Positions 1-8,195 of a DNA stretch of 10,507 nucleotides are shown here, piece after piece. This DNA comes from Chromera velia (lineage: Eukaryota; Sar; Chromeraceae). The stretch spans positions 1 through 10,507 of the forward strand of contig JAHBMJ010003485.1 of assembly GCA_018398765.1 (NCBI GenBank), read 5' to 3'. Numbering within the stretch: the stretch's first letter is position 1; every line of letters begins with the position of its first letter. Both the position numbers and the translations under genes were made by a program. The notes below the pieces were generated by a model that made no database searches, was not told the origin of the DNA, and was given only the letters and a program-made list of their open reading frames with translations.

Positions 1-61
1 CCCTCTCTCTCTCCCCCTCTCTCTCTCCCCGATCGGCCCGTCTCTCCCTCCCAACCCCAAG
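1..61 (+). other. Upstream intron end, CT-rich
   Basis: The window opens with CT/CCCCT repeats (1-30) and a pyrimidine-rich stretch ending CCCCAAG. This fits the 3' end of an intron before the first visible exon. The N-terminal half of the gene must lie further left. Confidence 0.35.
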
Positions 62-151
62 TTCTTTGTCCTCCCCGCGAGGATGGACGAGTCGAGTCTG
101 TCAACGGCTGTTCGGATGGAGCGTCGGGACCTTGCAGAGAACAGACGGGGG
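62..151 (+). CDS. Munc13-like gene, exon 1 of those visible (tentative)
   Basis: All three frames are open here, so the frame was chosen by phase and pattern. The frame starting at 63 gives GWTSRVCQRLFGWSVGTL, whose W..RV...L..W....L spacing resembles the helix just before the WxP motif in plant DUF810 proteins. The acceptor AG at 60-61 follows a C/T-rich tract. The donor GTCGCG at 152 is weak but leaves the phase that the next exon needs. Another AG at 80-81 is a possible alternative start. Confidence 0.35.
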
Positions 152-1213
152 GTCGCGGCAAGAAGCTGACTGACTGACTGACTGACTGAATGAATGAATG
201 AATAATTGAATAAATAAATGAACTACCGAACGAATCAATGATGCATGTGTGAATGCATGGATGCAGCTGTATCGCGAGGGAGACCTGGATCCCCCTGGAG
301 GTTCCCGACATTCTGCACTCCCAGACGGCAGTGGACCTATTCTTCTTCGTGCAACAGTCCTTCGAGAGCTGCCTCACCCTCAGTCCGCTTGTGCACTGGT
401 CAGAAATAATAATAATAATAAGAAGAAGAAGAAGAAAGACAGAAGAAGAAGAAGAAGAAGAAAGACAGAAGAACTGTAGGGGAACAGAGACGGGGTGGAG
501 GACATGAGGAGGCCAAATACCGGAATTTCCCTTGTCCCTTTCTCTCTTTCTGTCCCTCTTGCCCCTCGTTGAGAGAGAACGTGAGTCGACGCATAACAAC
601 ATTGTGATTTCATTTTTTCCATTTCCCTTCCCGGCAGGTTTCTGAAGCCCTTCTTGGGTTTTCTGACTCGGGTCTCCAATCGGTACTGTCAGGCGGTGAA
701 GAAGCACAGGGAAAGTCCATTCGCTTTCAGACTCTCCCAGAGAGCGACAGTGAACTTCCAGGTCAGTCAGGCAAGCATTCAGATATATGTTTGTTACATT
801 TACTGTACTCAGTGCGTCAAACATGAAGGGCTGGCTGTATTGGGCGTCTTGGCATCTGACCAAATTTTCTACGATCCACCCCCTCGCATCTTGCCGGCGT
901 CTTGTTTTGGTTCACTTTCTTGAATCGCCGACAGCCTCTCCTTCCTTCCCTGCCCGTGATCTCTTCTCCTCTCCCTTCCAAGGAGAAAAGCGAACTTCGC
1001 TTGTCCTTATGGGCTCTTCTCTCCTCTCCGCTCCTCTTACTGTGCCAAATTAACGACCGAACGCAGTGTCCAGCCACAGCTTCTAATCCAACCCCGCATT
1101 TCACGGACACAACAGACATTTTTGTTCTTCTGGCAGCCTCTGTCTCTCATTTCGCTTTCTTTCTTTCTTTCTTTCTTCCTTCCTTTCTTTCTTTCTTTCT
1201 TTTTTTCTTTTTT

Positions 1214-1244
<31 letters not shown>

Positions 1245-4200
1245 CTCTTGCTTGCTTGCTTGCTTGCTTTCGTTGAGCCTGATCGACCGATAGTGAAGCG
1301 ACTTCTTGTTGCTTCTTGTTGCTTTTCTGCTGCAGAGCCTGGACCTCCGGCTCAAGCTTGTCTGTGACAAGGTCGAGCTCCCTCCCGACCCCATACCCCC
1401 CCCTGAGAAGTCGCTGCTCTCCGTGAGTAACCTGACGAGGGCCGGACACAGACGGGTTCCGTCGGCACAGGAATTCGGGACTCACCAGGCGCCTGCTTCG
1501 ACTTCTGTCACCCCGCGAGGAGAAGGGGACGACACGCAGGGGAGGGGGGGGGGAACACGGCGGCGGTGGTTGGGGGGGTTGAATCTGTTTGGAAGGTCTG
1601 GAACTCGCACGCCCCGACAGGACCCGACAGAAGAACAAGGAGTGAGTCCAGGGGGAGGAGGTTGGCCTGGAGACAGCGGGGGGGAGAGAGATAGTCCTCC
1701 GGGTCGCACTCGTAGGAGAAGTTTGGGGAGGACCGGGGGGGGAGGGGAGATGCCTCTGTCTGACTCTGAGGTTGTTCATGAGAGGGGTGAGAGGGGTTTG
1801 TCTCCGGATGGAAGTGGGGGGCAGAGGAGAGGCCGTTTCTTTCAAGAGCTTGTGGGAGCGGTAACGGGAGGTCATGACCGTGATGGGGGGGCGGAGTGGG
1901 AAGGGGCGGCCCGAAACAGAGGGCCTGGGAGGGGGAAGAAGAAGAAGAAAAAACGATGGAAGAATCCTTTCGGAGGGGGTGGGGGTGGAGGGAAAGGCTC
2001 CGATCGGGAGGAGACGGAAAGGCCGAATAATCGTTGGGGGATGCGGAATTTTTTCGGTCGAGGTGGAGGAGGGGATCGACGCTCTGGAGGAGAAGAGGCT
2101 GAAGTGACTGAAAATGAAGCGAATGGAGGGGACGGAGGGTCTTCTGGTGACGATTCCGATTCATCGATTCCGTCTGAATTTGAAAGGGAAGGTCTCGGAA
2201 AGATATTCCTTGTGAAGGGAAGAAAGTGTAACGCTGGTTATGAAACTGCCCGTCTGATTAACTTAGGCCCCCAGGCAGTGAATGCAGACGGGACGCTAGT
2301 GCACGATCCTGAGGTGAAGGGAGCGAAAGGAAAGAAGGCAAAGGGCAAGGGAGTGAGGTATGAAAAGAGTGAGGCAGAGACGGCGATGCTGACAGAGACG
2401 GTGCCGCAGCTGTTGGTCCGTCTCCATAACCTCGCCTTCATGGTAGACGAACTCGATGACCTCGCTGAAAAACTGATGCGCAACGCGAGGACAGAACTGA
2501 CAGCTCTGCTGCAGGTACGTCTCTCTCTCTCTTCTCTCTTTCAGTCGCTCATTCACTCACTCTCTGTTTTGTGTGCGTCTGTGCTTGCGTGCGTGTGTGT
2601 GTGTGCGCGCGCGCGCGCGTGTGTGTGTGTTCGTGTGCGGGCGCGCGTGTGTTCAGGTTGGTTTTTATCGTTTTTGTAGATTTTGCTTTTGCTTGAGATA
2701 TAGCGTCGCACTCTTTTTCTGACAGTGAATGAATGAATTTCCATTGACTTTGTCTGTCTGTCTGTCTGTTTGATTGTTGGTGCTGTTCTTTTGTCTTTGT
2801 TCTTTCTTTCTTTTTGTCTGTGGTGTTCATGAAGAAAAAGAGGGAGAAGAAGAAGAAACATATAGTCTGTTTGTCTGTTTGTCAGGATCCCTGGCTGGAT
2901 GAGGCGAAGGACCGTCTTGGTCTAGAGAAGGAAAAGGCCGCGCGTGAATTTGCAGCTCTGAGGAGACAGGACTCCGGCACGGCCACCGACGAAGGGGGCG
3001 TCTCGCGGACCCCCTCAGGGCTTCTGCTGAGGCGCTCCGTGATGCCTATGGGGACGGGGGTCTTCGCAGGGGTAGCGGTGACTTCTGACGTCCCCCGCTT
3101 TTCTGCCGGCGGTCCTCAGACGCCGACGTCCAACAGAGGCTCAGTGTCGAGTATGGGTAAGAGGCGAACCTCGAAGCTTGGGCAGAGACAGTCGATCCGT
3201 TTTGCTCCTGATGTTGTAGATGGGGGGCGCCCTTCTCTTGGAGGCATCAGCGAGAACAAGGAGATGACAGATATGGACAACATGCCAACACCCAAACATG
3301 GAGGAGGTGGAGACGGGGGCGGAAAGTCGGAGTCCGTGATTGAGGAAGAACTCGCGGAAATGTCCGAGATCCTGAACACGGCTTTGGACCAGTGCGATAT
3401 CACAGCTGAGCGTGCGGGGGAGGAACTGTGCAAGTACGTGCGTAGAGAGTACAGAAAAGAATGCGAAAGAGCTTCGCGATCGATCAATTTATTTCTGTGT
3501 TGGGGGGGCACGTCATGCGTCAAGCAGCCGGGCCTCCGAATGTTTTTGTGTCGAGAATGTAGAAACACGAACTGAATCAGAAAGTTCAGTTAGACATACC
3601 GCATGAACCGCTGTCGGAGTCCTGGTTGTCGAAAATGAAAGCACTTTTAACGAAAGACGAAAACACTTTTCGCCCCTTGGTGCCGTTCTCTTGAGAAAAG
3701 TCACGCAATGACTGTCTTGCAAGCTTCGTTGCCGTTTTGTCCCTCTCTCTCTCCTCCATTCCACCATACTTCACACTCGTGCTTTCGAATATCCGTTGAC
3801 CTGTTTGTTCAACCAAAGAAAAGAAAACACGTGTTTCCAGATTTTTGATCAGAAAGGCGACGACCAGGACTCACCAAGACGACAAAGAGTCTTTTTTTCT
3901 CTGTGCCTGCCTATCTTCCTGCCTGTCTGTCTGTCTGCAGAAAGGAAGGGAGAAGAAGAAACATATAGTCTGTCTGTCTCTGTGCAGGTATCTGGCAGCC
4001 CGCGTGGTCTACCACGAGTTCCAGGAGGAGCTGTTTGTGAATCTGTACAAACCGCAGAGGCGGAAGGCCTCCGGCTCGACTGGACCATCAGGAAGCGCCC
4101 TGGAATCTCAGGACGAGGGCGACTCTGCCTCAGAAAGGGGAGGGGCCCTGGGGGCGGGGAGGGGAAGGGGGGGCAGTATGGAGGAGGGAGGGGGGTTGAC

Positions 4201-5530
4201 TACGCTGACCGATGTGCTGAGGGTGATGGAAGAGGTGAGCCCTCGAGGCGGCGCGATGCATCAGTCTGTGGGGAAAGACGCAACTGCCTCTTTCTTTCCT
4301 TTTTTGACCAGCAGAACAAACTAATCAGGCTCTTCACTGATGTCTCCGCTTCACAACAGAAGTCTCGTTTCCATTGTCTGTCTTTGGGTGTCCATGTTTG
4401 TATGAAATCGTCTCTCAGTGTGGCTGCATGTTTCTATTTTGTAGTGGCCGCGACTGACGTTCTGGAGTGTTGCGCTGTCTGCTCACCCCACTCATCATCT
4501 CAAATCATCCCATGAGCTGAGTGCAGAGAGCGGCCCCCTTCCTTAGTCACGCCCCCCCCGCGATGTCCTCCCATCTCTGGAGGGCTCTGGTCTTCGAAAT
4601 CGCACACGTGAGTGAGTGAGTGAGTGAGTGAGTGAGTGGGTGCACTAATCAAGTGAGTGAGTGAGTTCGTCGGGTTGGAGTGGGTGCACGGACTCATTGA
4701 AGTCCCATAAAAGAAAAGACCCAAAAATGGTGCGGCTCTCCTTCCTTGAATTTCAGATTGAAATTGTAAACGGGACTTTTGTGTCAGAGATGGCTCCACA
4801 GCTCTTTTCCGCACCTCTCAGAAGATGCACAAGCAAAAGAGGCAATACATGACAACTTGATGTGTGTCTTTTCTTTCTTCTCTCCTGCCTGTGCAGGCAT
4901 GGCTGTGGGTGATTACTCAGATGGGTCGTGCAGGTCTGAACTTCATTGATGACTCACGAGACCCCGACCCAGACCACGAGATAGCGGTGACGACTCTACA
5001 GAAAGACCTCACTGCTCTCGTGCAGTTCGCACGGGGGAGAGCGGATGTGGGTGCAGATTTCGAGGTGTCGGTAGCCGGAGTGCCCAAGAAGACGCAGACG
5101 CATGTCGTTAATGCGAGAAGCAAATTTGGATCCTCTCACACAGACAGCATCTCAAGTGGAACGAGTTCGGAGGACGCGATCGCAACCACCGGAGCTGGAA
5201 AGAAGGAGGAGAAGGACGAGGTAGGCCAGCGGAGAAAACGATCTAGAAAGGAAAGGGGAGAGAAAGAGAGAGTACTTCCAGAGGATAGAGAACATTTCAG
5301 GGTGATGCTGTTGACTTTTCTTTCCTCCTGTCCCCTCCCTCCCTCCCTCCTGCTCATATCGGTTTCTGCAGGGCCCCCCACCAACTGTGTGCTTCCCCCT
5401 CCCGCCCCCCTTCGAGCCCACAAAGGTGAACCTGTTCAAGTACCTCGGGGGCATTTTCTTCCTCCTGCGAGACCATCCCAACTGCCTGAAGAGTGAGGCG
5501 AGTGAGACGCGAAAATTCCTCGGGGGATGA
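62..5530 (+). CDS. Munc13-family (MUN/DUF810-like) protein, 3' part, nine exons
   Basis: Proposed join: 62-151, 267-398, 638-761, 1336-2514, 2886-3433, 3988-4234, 4527-4607, 4897-5220, 5372-5530. All phases agree and the stop is TGA 5528-5530. The product is about 960 residues and lacks its N-terminus, which lies left of the window. Munc13/UNC-13 proteins promote SNARE assembly and vesicle tethering at target membranes; plant PATROL1 (DUF810) acts in exocytic delivery. Seen: a helix with W, RV, L and W spaced as in plant homologues (residues 8-24), WIPL..LHSQTAVDLF (about 37-54), MHD1-like VPQLLVRLHNLAFMVDELDD (about 471-490), ELCKYLAARVVYHEFQEELF (about 688-707), MHD2-like AWLWVITQMGRAGLNF (801-816) and a C-terminal RDHPN..EAS..RKFL. 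About 300 residues of Gly/Arg-rich and 130 of Ser/Gly-rich sequence are inserted. No C2 domain is visible here. Family assignment is by remembered pattern, not by a search. Confidence 0.72.
152..266 (+). repeat. Intron with GACT and GAAT tetranucleotide repeats
   Basis: About five GACT units (from about 168) pass into GAAT and AAAT-type units up to about 222. They lie inside the first visible intron, whose acceptor is GGATGCAG. Confidence 0.7.
267..398 (+). CDS. Munc13-like gene, exon 2
   Basis: The acceptor GGATGCAG ends at 266. The frame reads ARETWIPLEVPDILHSQTAV followed by DLFFFVQQSFESCLTLSPLV, which resembles the W-x-P..(S)AV(D/E)(V/L)F.....T.....L segment of DUF810 proteins before MHD1. 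The donor is GTCAGA at 399, not a strong consensus. Splicing there creates a Trp codon with the first base of the next exon, and the frame continues into it. Confidence 0.6.
404..470 (+). repeat. AAT then GAA trinucleotide repeats in intron
   Basis: AAT units (404-420) switch to GAA units (421-470) interrupted twice by AGACA. The tract is inside intron 399-637. Because it is a trinucleotide repeat it stays open in several frames, which makes false ORFs. Confidence 0.85.
638..761 (+). CDS. Munc13-like gene, exon 3
   Basis: The acceptor TTCCCGGCAG ends at 637 and the donor GTCAGT starts at 762. It encodes FLKPFLGFLTRVSNRYCQAV and a basic tail KKHRES, ending ..RATVNFQ in phase 0. The position and helical character correspond to the stretch that follows the SAVDLF motif in plant family members. 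Confidence 0.65.
1155..1269 (+). repeat. TTTC tract followed by TTGC tetranucleotides
   Basis: A long CTTT-type tract (1155-1243) passes into TTGC units (1247-1269), inside intron 762-1335 and close to its 3' end. The rest of that intron (762-1154) shows no coding pattern I can support. Confidence 0.85.
1336..2514 (+). CDS. Munc13-like gene, exon 4: MHD1 start plus Gly/Arg-rich insertion
   Basis: The acceptor TTTTCTGCTGCAG ends at 1335 and the donor is GTACGT at 2515; 393 codons, phase 0 at both ends. It begins SLDLRLKLVCDKVELPPDP and ends with the MHD1-like VPQLLVRLHNLAFMVDELDD and a following helix. Between them lie about 300 residues of low complexity rich in Gly, Arg, Ser and Glu, with a lysine run at about residue 318. 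Runs of G, including ten at 1544-1553, make slippage or sequencing errors possible, but the frame stays open throughout. Three W..FG-type motifs recur in the insertion. Confidence 0.75.
2587..2653 (+). repeat. Alternating GT/GC tract
   Basis: A mostly alternating purine-pyrimidine run (GTGTGT, GCGCGC, GTGTGT, GCGCGC) lies about 70 bp after the donor at 2515, within intron 2515-2885. This type of sequence can adopt Z-DNA, which I infer from composition only. Confidence 0.85.
2792..2885 (+). repeat. Dispersed element, copy A, ending at a 3' splice site
   Basis: It consists of a CTTT-rich part, TTTTTGTCTGTGGTGTTCAT, a purine-rich GAAGAAAAAGAGGGAGAAG block, then AAACATATAGTCTGT and a TCTGTTTG tail ending in CAG at 2885. 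Positions 2793-2870 match the reverse complement of 9374-9300 with four mismatches and one 3-bp gap, counted by eye. Confidence 0.75.
2886..3433 (+). CDS. Munc13-like gene, exon 5
   Basis: The acceptor TTTGTCAG ends at 2885 and the donor is GTACGT at 3434; 182 codons plus two bases. It starts DPWLDEAKDRLGLEKEKAAR, continues the MHD1 helix, then has a Ser/Gly/Pro-rich insertion, and ends with ELAEMSEILNTALDQCDITA and ERAGEELCK. The last part aligns in style with the helix leading to ELCEY..YKIVFHD in plant homologues. Copy A of the dispersed repeat abuts its acceptor. Confidence 0.75.
3941..3987 (+). repeat. Dispersed element, copy B, ending at a 3' splice site
   Basis: A shorter copy: AAAGGAAGGGAGAAGAAG, AAACATATAGTCTGTC, then TCTGTCTCTGTGCAG. 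It matches copy C with about one mismatch over some 38 bases. A second possible acceptor, CTGTCTGCAG, ends at 3940 directly before it. The rest of intron 3434-3987 shows no other recognisable feature. Confidence 0.75.
3988..4234 (+). CDS. Munc13-like gene, exon 6: MHD1 end
   Basis: The acceptor CTGTGCAG ends at 3987 and the donor is GTGAGC at 4235. Joined to the preceding AA it reads K-YLAARVVYHEFQEELFVNL-YKP, one of the clearest family matches in the window (compare plant YIAYKIVFHDL..VLWDGLY). A Gly/Ser-rich linker follows, then LTTLTDVLRVMEE, like the LLQELEQNLE helix of homologues. Copy B of the dispersed repeat abuts the acceptor. Confidence 0.75.
4235..4526 (+). other. Intron between exons 6 and 7
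   Basis: It runs from GTGAGC at 4235 to GTGCAG at 4526. A competing acceptor TATTTTGTAG lies near 4434-4444, but all frames after it hit stops before the GTGAGT donor, except the one used for exon 7. Confidence 0.45.
4527..4607 (+). CDS. Munc13-like gene, exon 7 (81-bp small exon)
   Basis: It is too short to stand out as an ORF. The acceptor GAGTGCAG ends at 4526 and the donor is GTGAGT at 4608; 27 codons, phase 0 at both ends. It reads RAAPFLSHAPPAMSSHLWRA then LVFEIAH. Family members have roughly 25-30 residues between the L..LE helix and the LLVLLAGG-like block, and this exon supplies that gap between ..VMEE and AWLWVI... Without it the protein is too short there. The donor is the first unit of a GTGA repeat. 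Confidence 0.6.
4608..4669 (+). repeat. GTGA microsatellite starting at a splice donor
   Basis: GTGA units fill 4608-4638 and, after an interruption, 4652-4669. The first unit is also the GTGAGT donor of exon 7. The intron runs to 4896; its remainder shows nothing further. Confidence 0.85.
4897..5220 (+). CDS. Munc13-like gene, exon 8: MHD2
   Basis: The acceptor CTGCCTGTGCAG ends at 4896 and the donor is GTAGGC at 5221; 108 codons. AWLWVITQMGRAGLNFIDDS, then TTLQKDLTALVQFARGRADV, follow the MHD2 order: a hydrophobic helix, G-x-(S/G)R, an acidic D, then (E/K)DL..L..F. The second half is Ser/Lys/Glu-rich linker. Confidence 0.7.
5372..5530 (+). CDS. Munc13-like gene, terminal exon 9
   Basis: The acceptor GGTTTCTGCAG ends at 5371. 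The frame is phase 0 and reads to TGA 5528-5530. It encodes a proline-rich start, FEPTKVNLFKYLGGIFFLLR and DHPNCLKSEASETRKFLGG. Plant DUF810 proteins end with a similar L.VLC.R.D..AS.FLKK a few residues from the C-terminus, so this is likely the true end. Two GTGAG strings near 5490-5503 could act as donors, but I see no coding sequence downstream. Confidence 0.65.
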   Translation, partial: GPPPTVCFPLPPPFEPTKVNLFKYLGGIFFLLRDHPNCLKSEASETRKFLGG

Positions 5531-5979
5531 TCGGGAGGGGAGAGGAGAGGAGGAGAGAAATGAAATGGGAAGCACCCACAAGGAAGGAGAGAAGGAGAAC
5601 CACACTAGCTCGTTCGCCTTCTCTCCTTTTGTGTTCCCCCCGAAGGCAGCTGCATGTAGACGCCGCGTCTCTTGCTTCAGCAGTTTCTCCACCGTGTAGT
5701 CTGTCTTAGGCTGTCCATCCGTCTGCTTGTGCCTGTGTTCAACTCCAATTCAGGTGTATTTCCTCGATTCGTCTCGGGATGGTTGGACCGCAGGGCCGAT
5801 GCCACAAAGTTTTGTTTGTACAACACTGAGAATGCGCAGCCATGATCAGTGTCACATGTATACAAGTTCCTTCTCTGTTCACGCACCTTCCTTAGCCTAA
5901 TGGTGGGCCGAAACTGAAGGAGCATTAGACTAATCGACATCTGAGGTGGTCGGTCAGCTGTACAGGAATTCGCAACCTG
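5531..5979 (+). other. Presumed 3' UTR and downstream flank of the Munc13-like gene
   Basis: No coding pattern is supported after the stop. The stretch is purine-rich at first, then mixed. The first AATAAA on the plus strand is at about 6010. It could serve as a poly(A) signal, but usage in this lineage is unknown. Confidence 0.4.
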
Positions 5980-6960
5980 ATCGACCTGTGTGCATGTTTA
6001 TGTATGCATAAATAAATGAATGATTACATGAATTACTGATCGAATGTAAGAATATGGGTAGATTGAGTACATGTAAATGAAATTGCCATAAAATTTGCTG
6101 ACACATTTGGTTAGATATTAGGCTTCGATCACAATTATATGCTAGTAGAAGGTTTGGAATCGTTTTTAACAAATTGATAGGTAAATTAATAGCTAGATTA
6201 ATAGTTAAAATTATTGATTGCATTTTAATTAACTGCTTAGTTACTGTTATAATTTAAAGATTTGGATTAAATAGTTTGTTCAATTAATATGTTCTCAATA
6301 GTATGAAAACACTTAAAAATCTGTAGTCAAAAAAATAAAAAAAAATCTTTATTTCTACATTAATTTAATTTAGGGCTTCAGATAGTGAAAGAAGTTATTA
6401 TAGATCGATGCATTTTTGATGCATCACAGCATGATTAAAGTGATGATTCAATGATGAATTTCAATCATATTTGAATTTAATATTCTCGACCTACGCATAC
6501 ACTGCATGTAATTACATGCCTTACTTTGTTGGCTTATATAATTAATTAGCTCTCAAGTTCCTACTAGAGTTGCCAAACGTTATATATAGACATTCCACGT
6601 TCAAAGTTACTAATACTTACTATCTAGGTTACTTTACTAAGGCTATAGACTTAGTTATTGCCTATAATGAATCCCAGAATGGATCCAAATGGCGATAGCG
6701 ACGTGATCATGGCGTATGAAACTAGGCATTTAGGGAAAATCTTAGAAAGATAACACTAGTTATATATATATATATATATATATATAACTTGCCGAACGCT
6801 ATACGCCTATTATAATGGGCCGATAGCGATGGCGTATGATGATGATGATGATATATATAGCGATCATGATTCTCACGTTTGGCTTAGCGTTTAGCTTATT
6901 CAATTATTAGTATTTAATTTAAAATGGTGTATCTATACAGACTATATACTGTTGTAGTTA
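5980..6960. other. AT-rich intergenic island with palindromes
   Basis: Composition shifts abruptly to AT-rich between two GC-rich convergent genes. It contains a TA dinucleotide run flanked by AGTTA/TAACT (about 6757-6788), GGCGATAGCG and GGCGTATGA blocks at 6691-6720 repeated at 6819-6840, an inverted ATACGCC at 6801-6807, and a 9-bp inverted pair GCCAAACGT (6572) / ACGTTTGGC (6875). There is also GATGCAT around a T-rich spacer near 6408-6424. No gene is supported here. It may be a decayed mobile element or simply unconstrained spacer. Confidence 0.5.
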
Positions 6961-6961
6961 G

Positions 6962-7153
6962 TTACAAGACGATGACTCGGACTCTGCTAACTACTCTACT
7001 ACGGACGGGATAAAAGTAAAGCAAGCGGCGTTCAAACAGGCAATAAATGCCAACAACACGTACAGCTCAAAGAAGACAGAAACTTTACCGGACTCGTCAT
7101 CATCTCTTTCTACTAATGGGAGCATTCTTGAAGAAGCCCCCCTTCAACGATGA
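6962..7153 (+). other. Orphan open frame without a start codon
   Basis: After TTGTAGTTAG the frame reads about 63 codons to TGA 7151-7153, including DDDSDSANYSTTDGIKVKQA and AFKQAINANNTYSSKKTETL. It is polar and protein-like, but has no ATG, and the upstream TAG can be either a stop or a splice acceptor. I do not recognise it. It could be a terminal exon, a fragment of an inserted element, or chance. Confidence 0.22.
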
Positions 7154-7310
7154 ATCGACCCCTTCCTAGATCCCTTCTCGGAATCCCACACACCACCGTC
7201 CAAAACCAGTGATGTTCCGCAAGTCGGCTATAGGGAATTTGCCTGACTGGCGGATTTATCAGCGGACTTACATTTTCGTGCGCCGAATCGACCCGAATGC
7301 ATCGCTTCTT
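7154..7310 (-). other. Presumed 3' flank of the minus-strand gene
   Basis: The sequence between the orphan frame and the stop of the minus-strand gene shows no supported feature. A plus-strand open frame here continues into the shadow of the minus exon. Confidence 0.3.
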
Positions 7311-8195
7311 TCAAAGAGTATAGAATTCGGTCTGTGCCCCGCCCCCCCGCCCACCGGGGCCACGGCCCGACCCCTGTCCGTTTCCGGTTTCCTGCGCGGA
7401 GGCAGCGGAGGCCGAAGCAGGCCGAGAGCCCTGCTGCTGCTGCTGCTGCTGAGTGTTTGACTCTGCCCCCTCTGCATCCAAAGACCCAAAACCCTCAAGA
7501 GTCGCAAAATCCCCCTCACCCTCACCCCCATGGGGACCCCCAACCGCAGGAAGGCCGGAGTCCTCTCCCGAGAGGTCGGCATTCGTGGCTGCCTGTCCTG
7601 ATCGAGGCGGGCCTGCTGATGTCGAGGCGGCTGCTGCTGCTGTTGTGGGCTGTGAAGGGCCTCCCAGACTGTCTCTTCGTGCGGGTGAGTCGTCTTCCTC
7701 GTCTCCCGGAAGATCTGCTAACGTATCTTCATCATCGTCATCGGCTTCTGCAACGTACTTCCCTGCCTTGGGCGAGAGGGACTGACTGAAACTCCCACCA
7801 TAAAAATTTGGTTGCGGATTGCTCTTGCTGTAAACGTTTGATCCAGAAGCAGAGGACAGTGGATCGAAACCTTCCCCCCCCTTCTTCTTGATCATGGCAC
7901 CGTCACCATACGGTGCCATCCCACCCCGACCTTCCTCCAAGGACCCGACTCCGGTGAAACCCTTCCCTCCCCCCCACTCATCCCCATCTTCTCCCACACG
8001 ATACTGGGGCTTTCCCACCTGACCGGCAGACACTACAGGAAGGCCCCCCGGTGTCTCCGGGGGATGCGCACCCATGTCATGGGGCCTCATTTCCACGTGT
8101 CTGCCTGGGGCCTCGGGATCTGTGAAAGCGTTCGGACAGCAGCACCCGGCAGCGCACCCCATGATGGACTGGAATACCTTGATTGCCAGCAGGGC
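7311..8195 (-). CDS. Last exon of a membrane-associated protein with Cys cluster and disordered tail
   Basis: The minus-strand frame is open from 8195 to TGA at 7313-7311. An ATG at 8162 would give 283 residues starting MGCAAGCCCPNAF, a classic dual-acylation start (myristoyl Gly2, palmitoyl Cys). However, a good 3' splice site lies just upstream: a CT-rich tract, CTTGAC as possible branch point, and TTCTGCAG ending at 8196. From it the frame is open as ALLAIKVFQSI before that Met. Joined to exon 8752-8600 it forms a continuous hydrophobic segment. I therefore favour a transmembrane protein with a juxtamembrane Cys cluster. The tail is Gly/Ser/Pro-rich, with an acidic patch EADDDDEDTLADLPGDEEDD, Ala and Gln runs, and ends TEFYTL. 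The family is not recognised. Confidence 0.6.
   Translation of the reverse strand, partial: ALLAIKVFQSIMGCAAGCCCPNAFTDPEAPGRHVEMRPHDMGAHPPETPGGLPVVSAGQVGKPQYRVGEDGDEWGGGKGFTGVGSLEEGRGGMAPYGDGAMIKKKGGEGFDPLSSASGSNVYSKSNPQPNFYGGSFSQSLSPKAGKYVAEADDDDEDTLADLPGDEEDDSPARRDSLGGPSQPTTAAAAASTSAGPPRSGQAATNADLSGEDSGLPAVGGPHGGEGEGDFATLEGFGSLDAEGAESNTQQQQQQQGSRPASASAASAQETGNGQGSGRGPGGRGGGAQTEFYTL

Noticed and set aside
380-679. Minus-strand open frame with Leu/Phe runs
   Set aside because: Antisense of AAT/GAA repeats and of exon 3 of the plus-strand gene.
1147-2164. Minus-strand open frames rich in Pro, Ser and Arg
   Set aside because: Antisense of the Gly/Arg-rich coding exon 4. The plus frame has the family motifs and the splice borders.
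4445-4607. Larger exon starting at the TATTTTGTAG acceptor
   Set aside because: All frames that could reach the GTGAGT donor meet stops, or have the wrong phase for exons 6 and 8.
5954-6223. Minus-strand open frame of 89 codons in the AT-rich island
   Set aside because: Ile/Asn/Leu composition follows from AT-rich degenerate repeats; no motif or splice context.
7209-7789. Plus-strand open frames opposite the minus-strand last exon
   Set aside because: Shadow of the minus exon, whose Gln and Ala runs give Leu/Ala runs in antisense. The part before 7311 is protein-like but too short to support.
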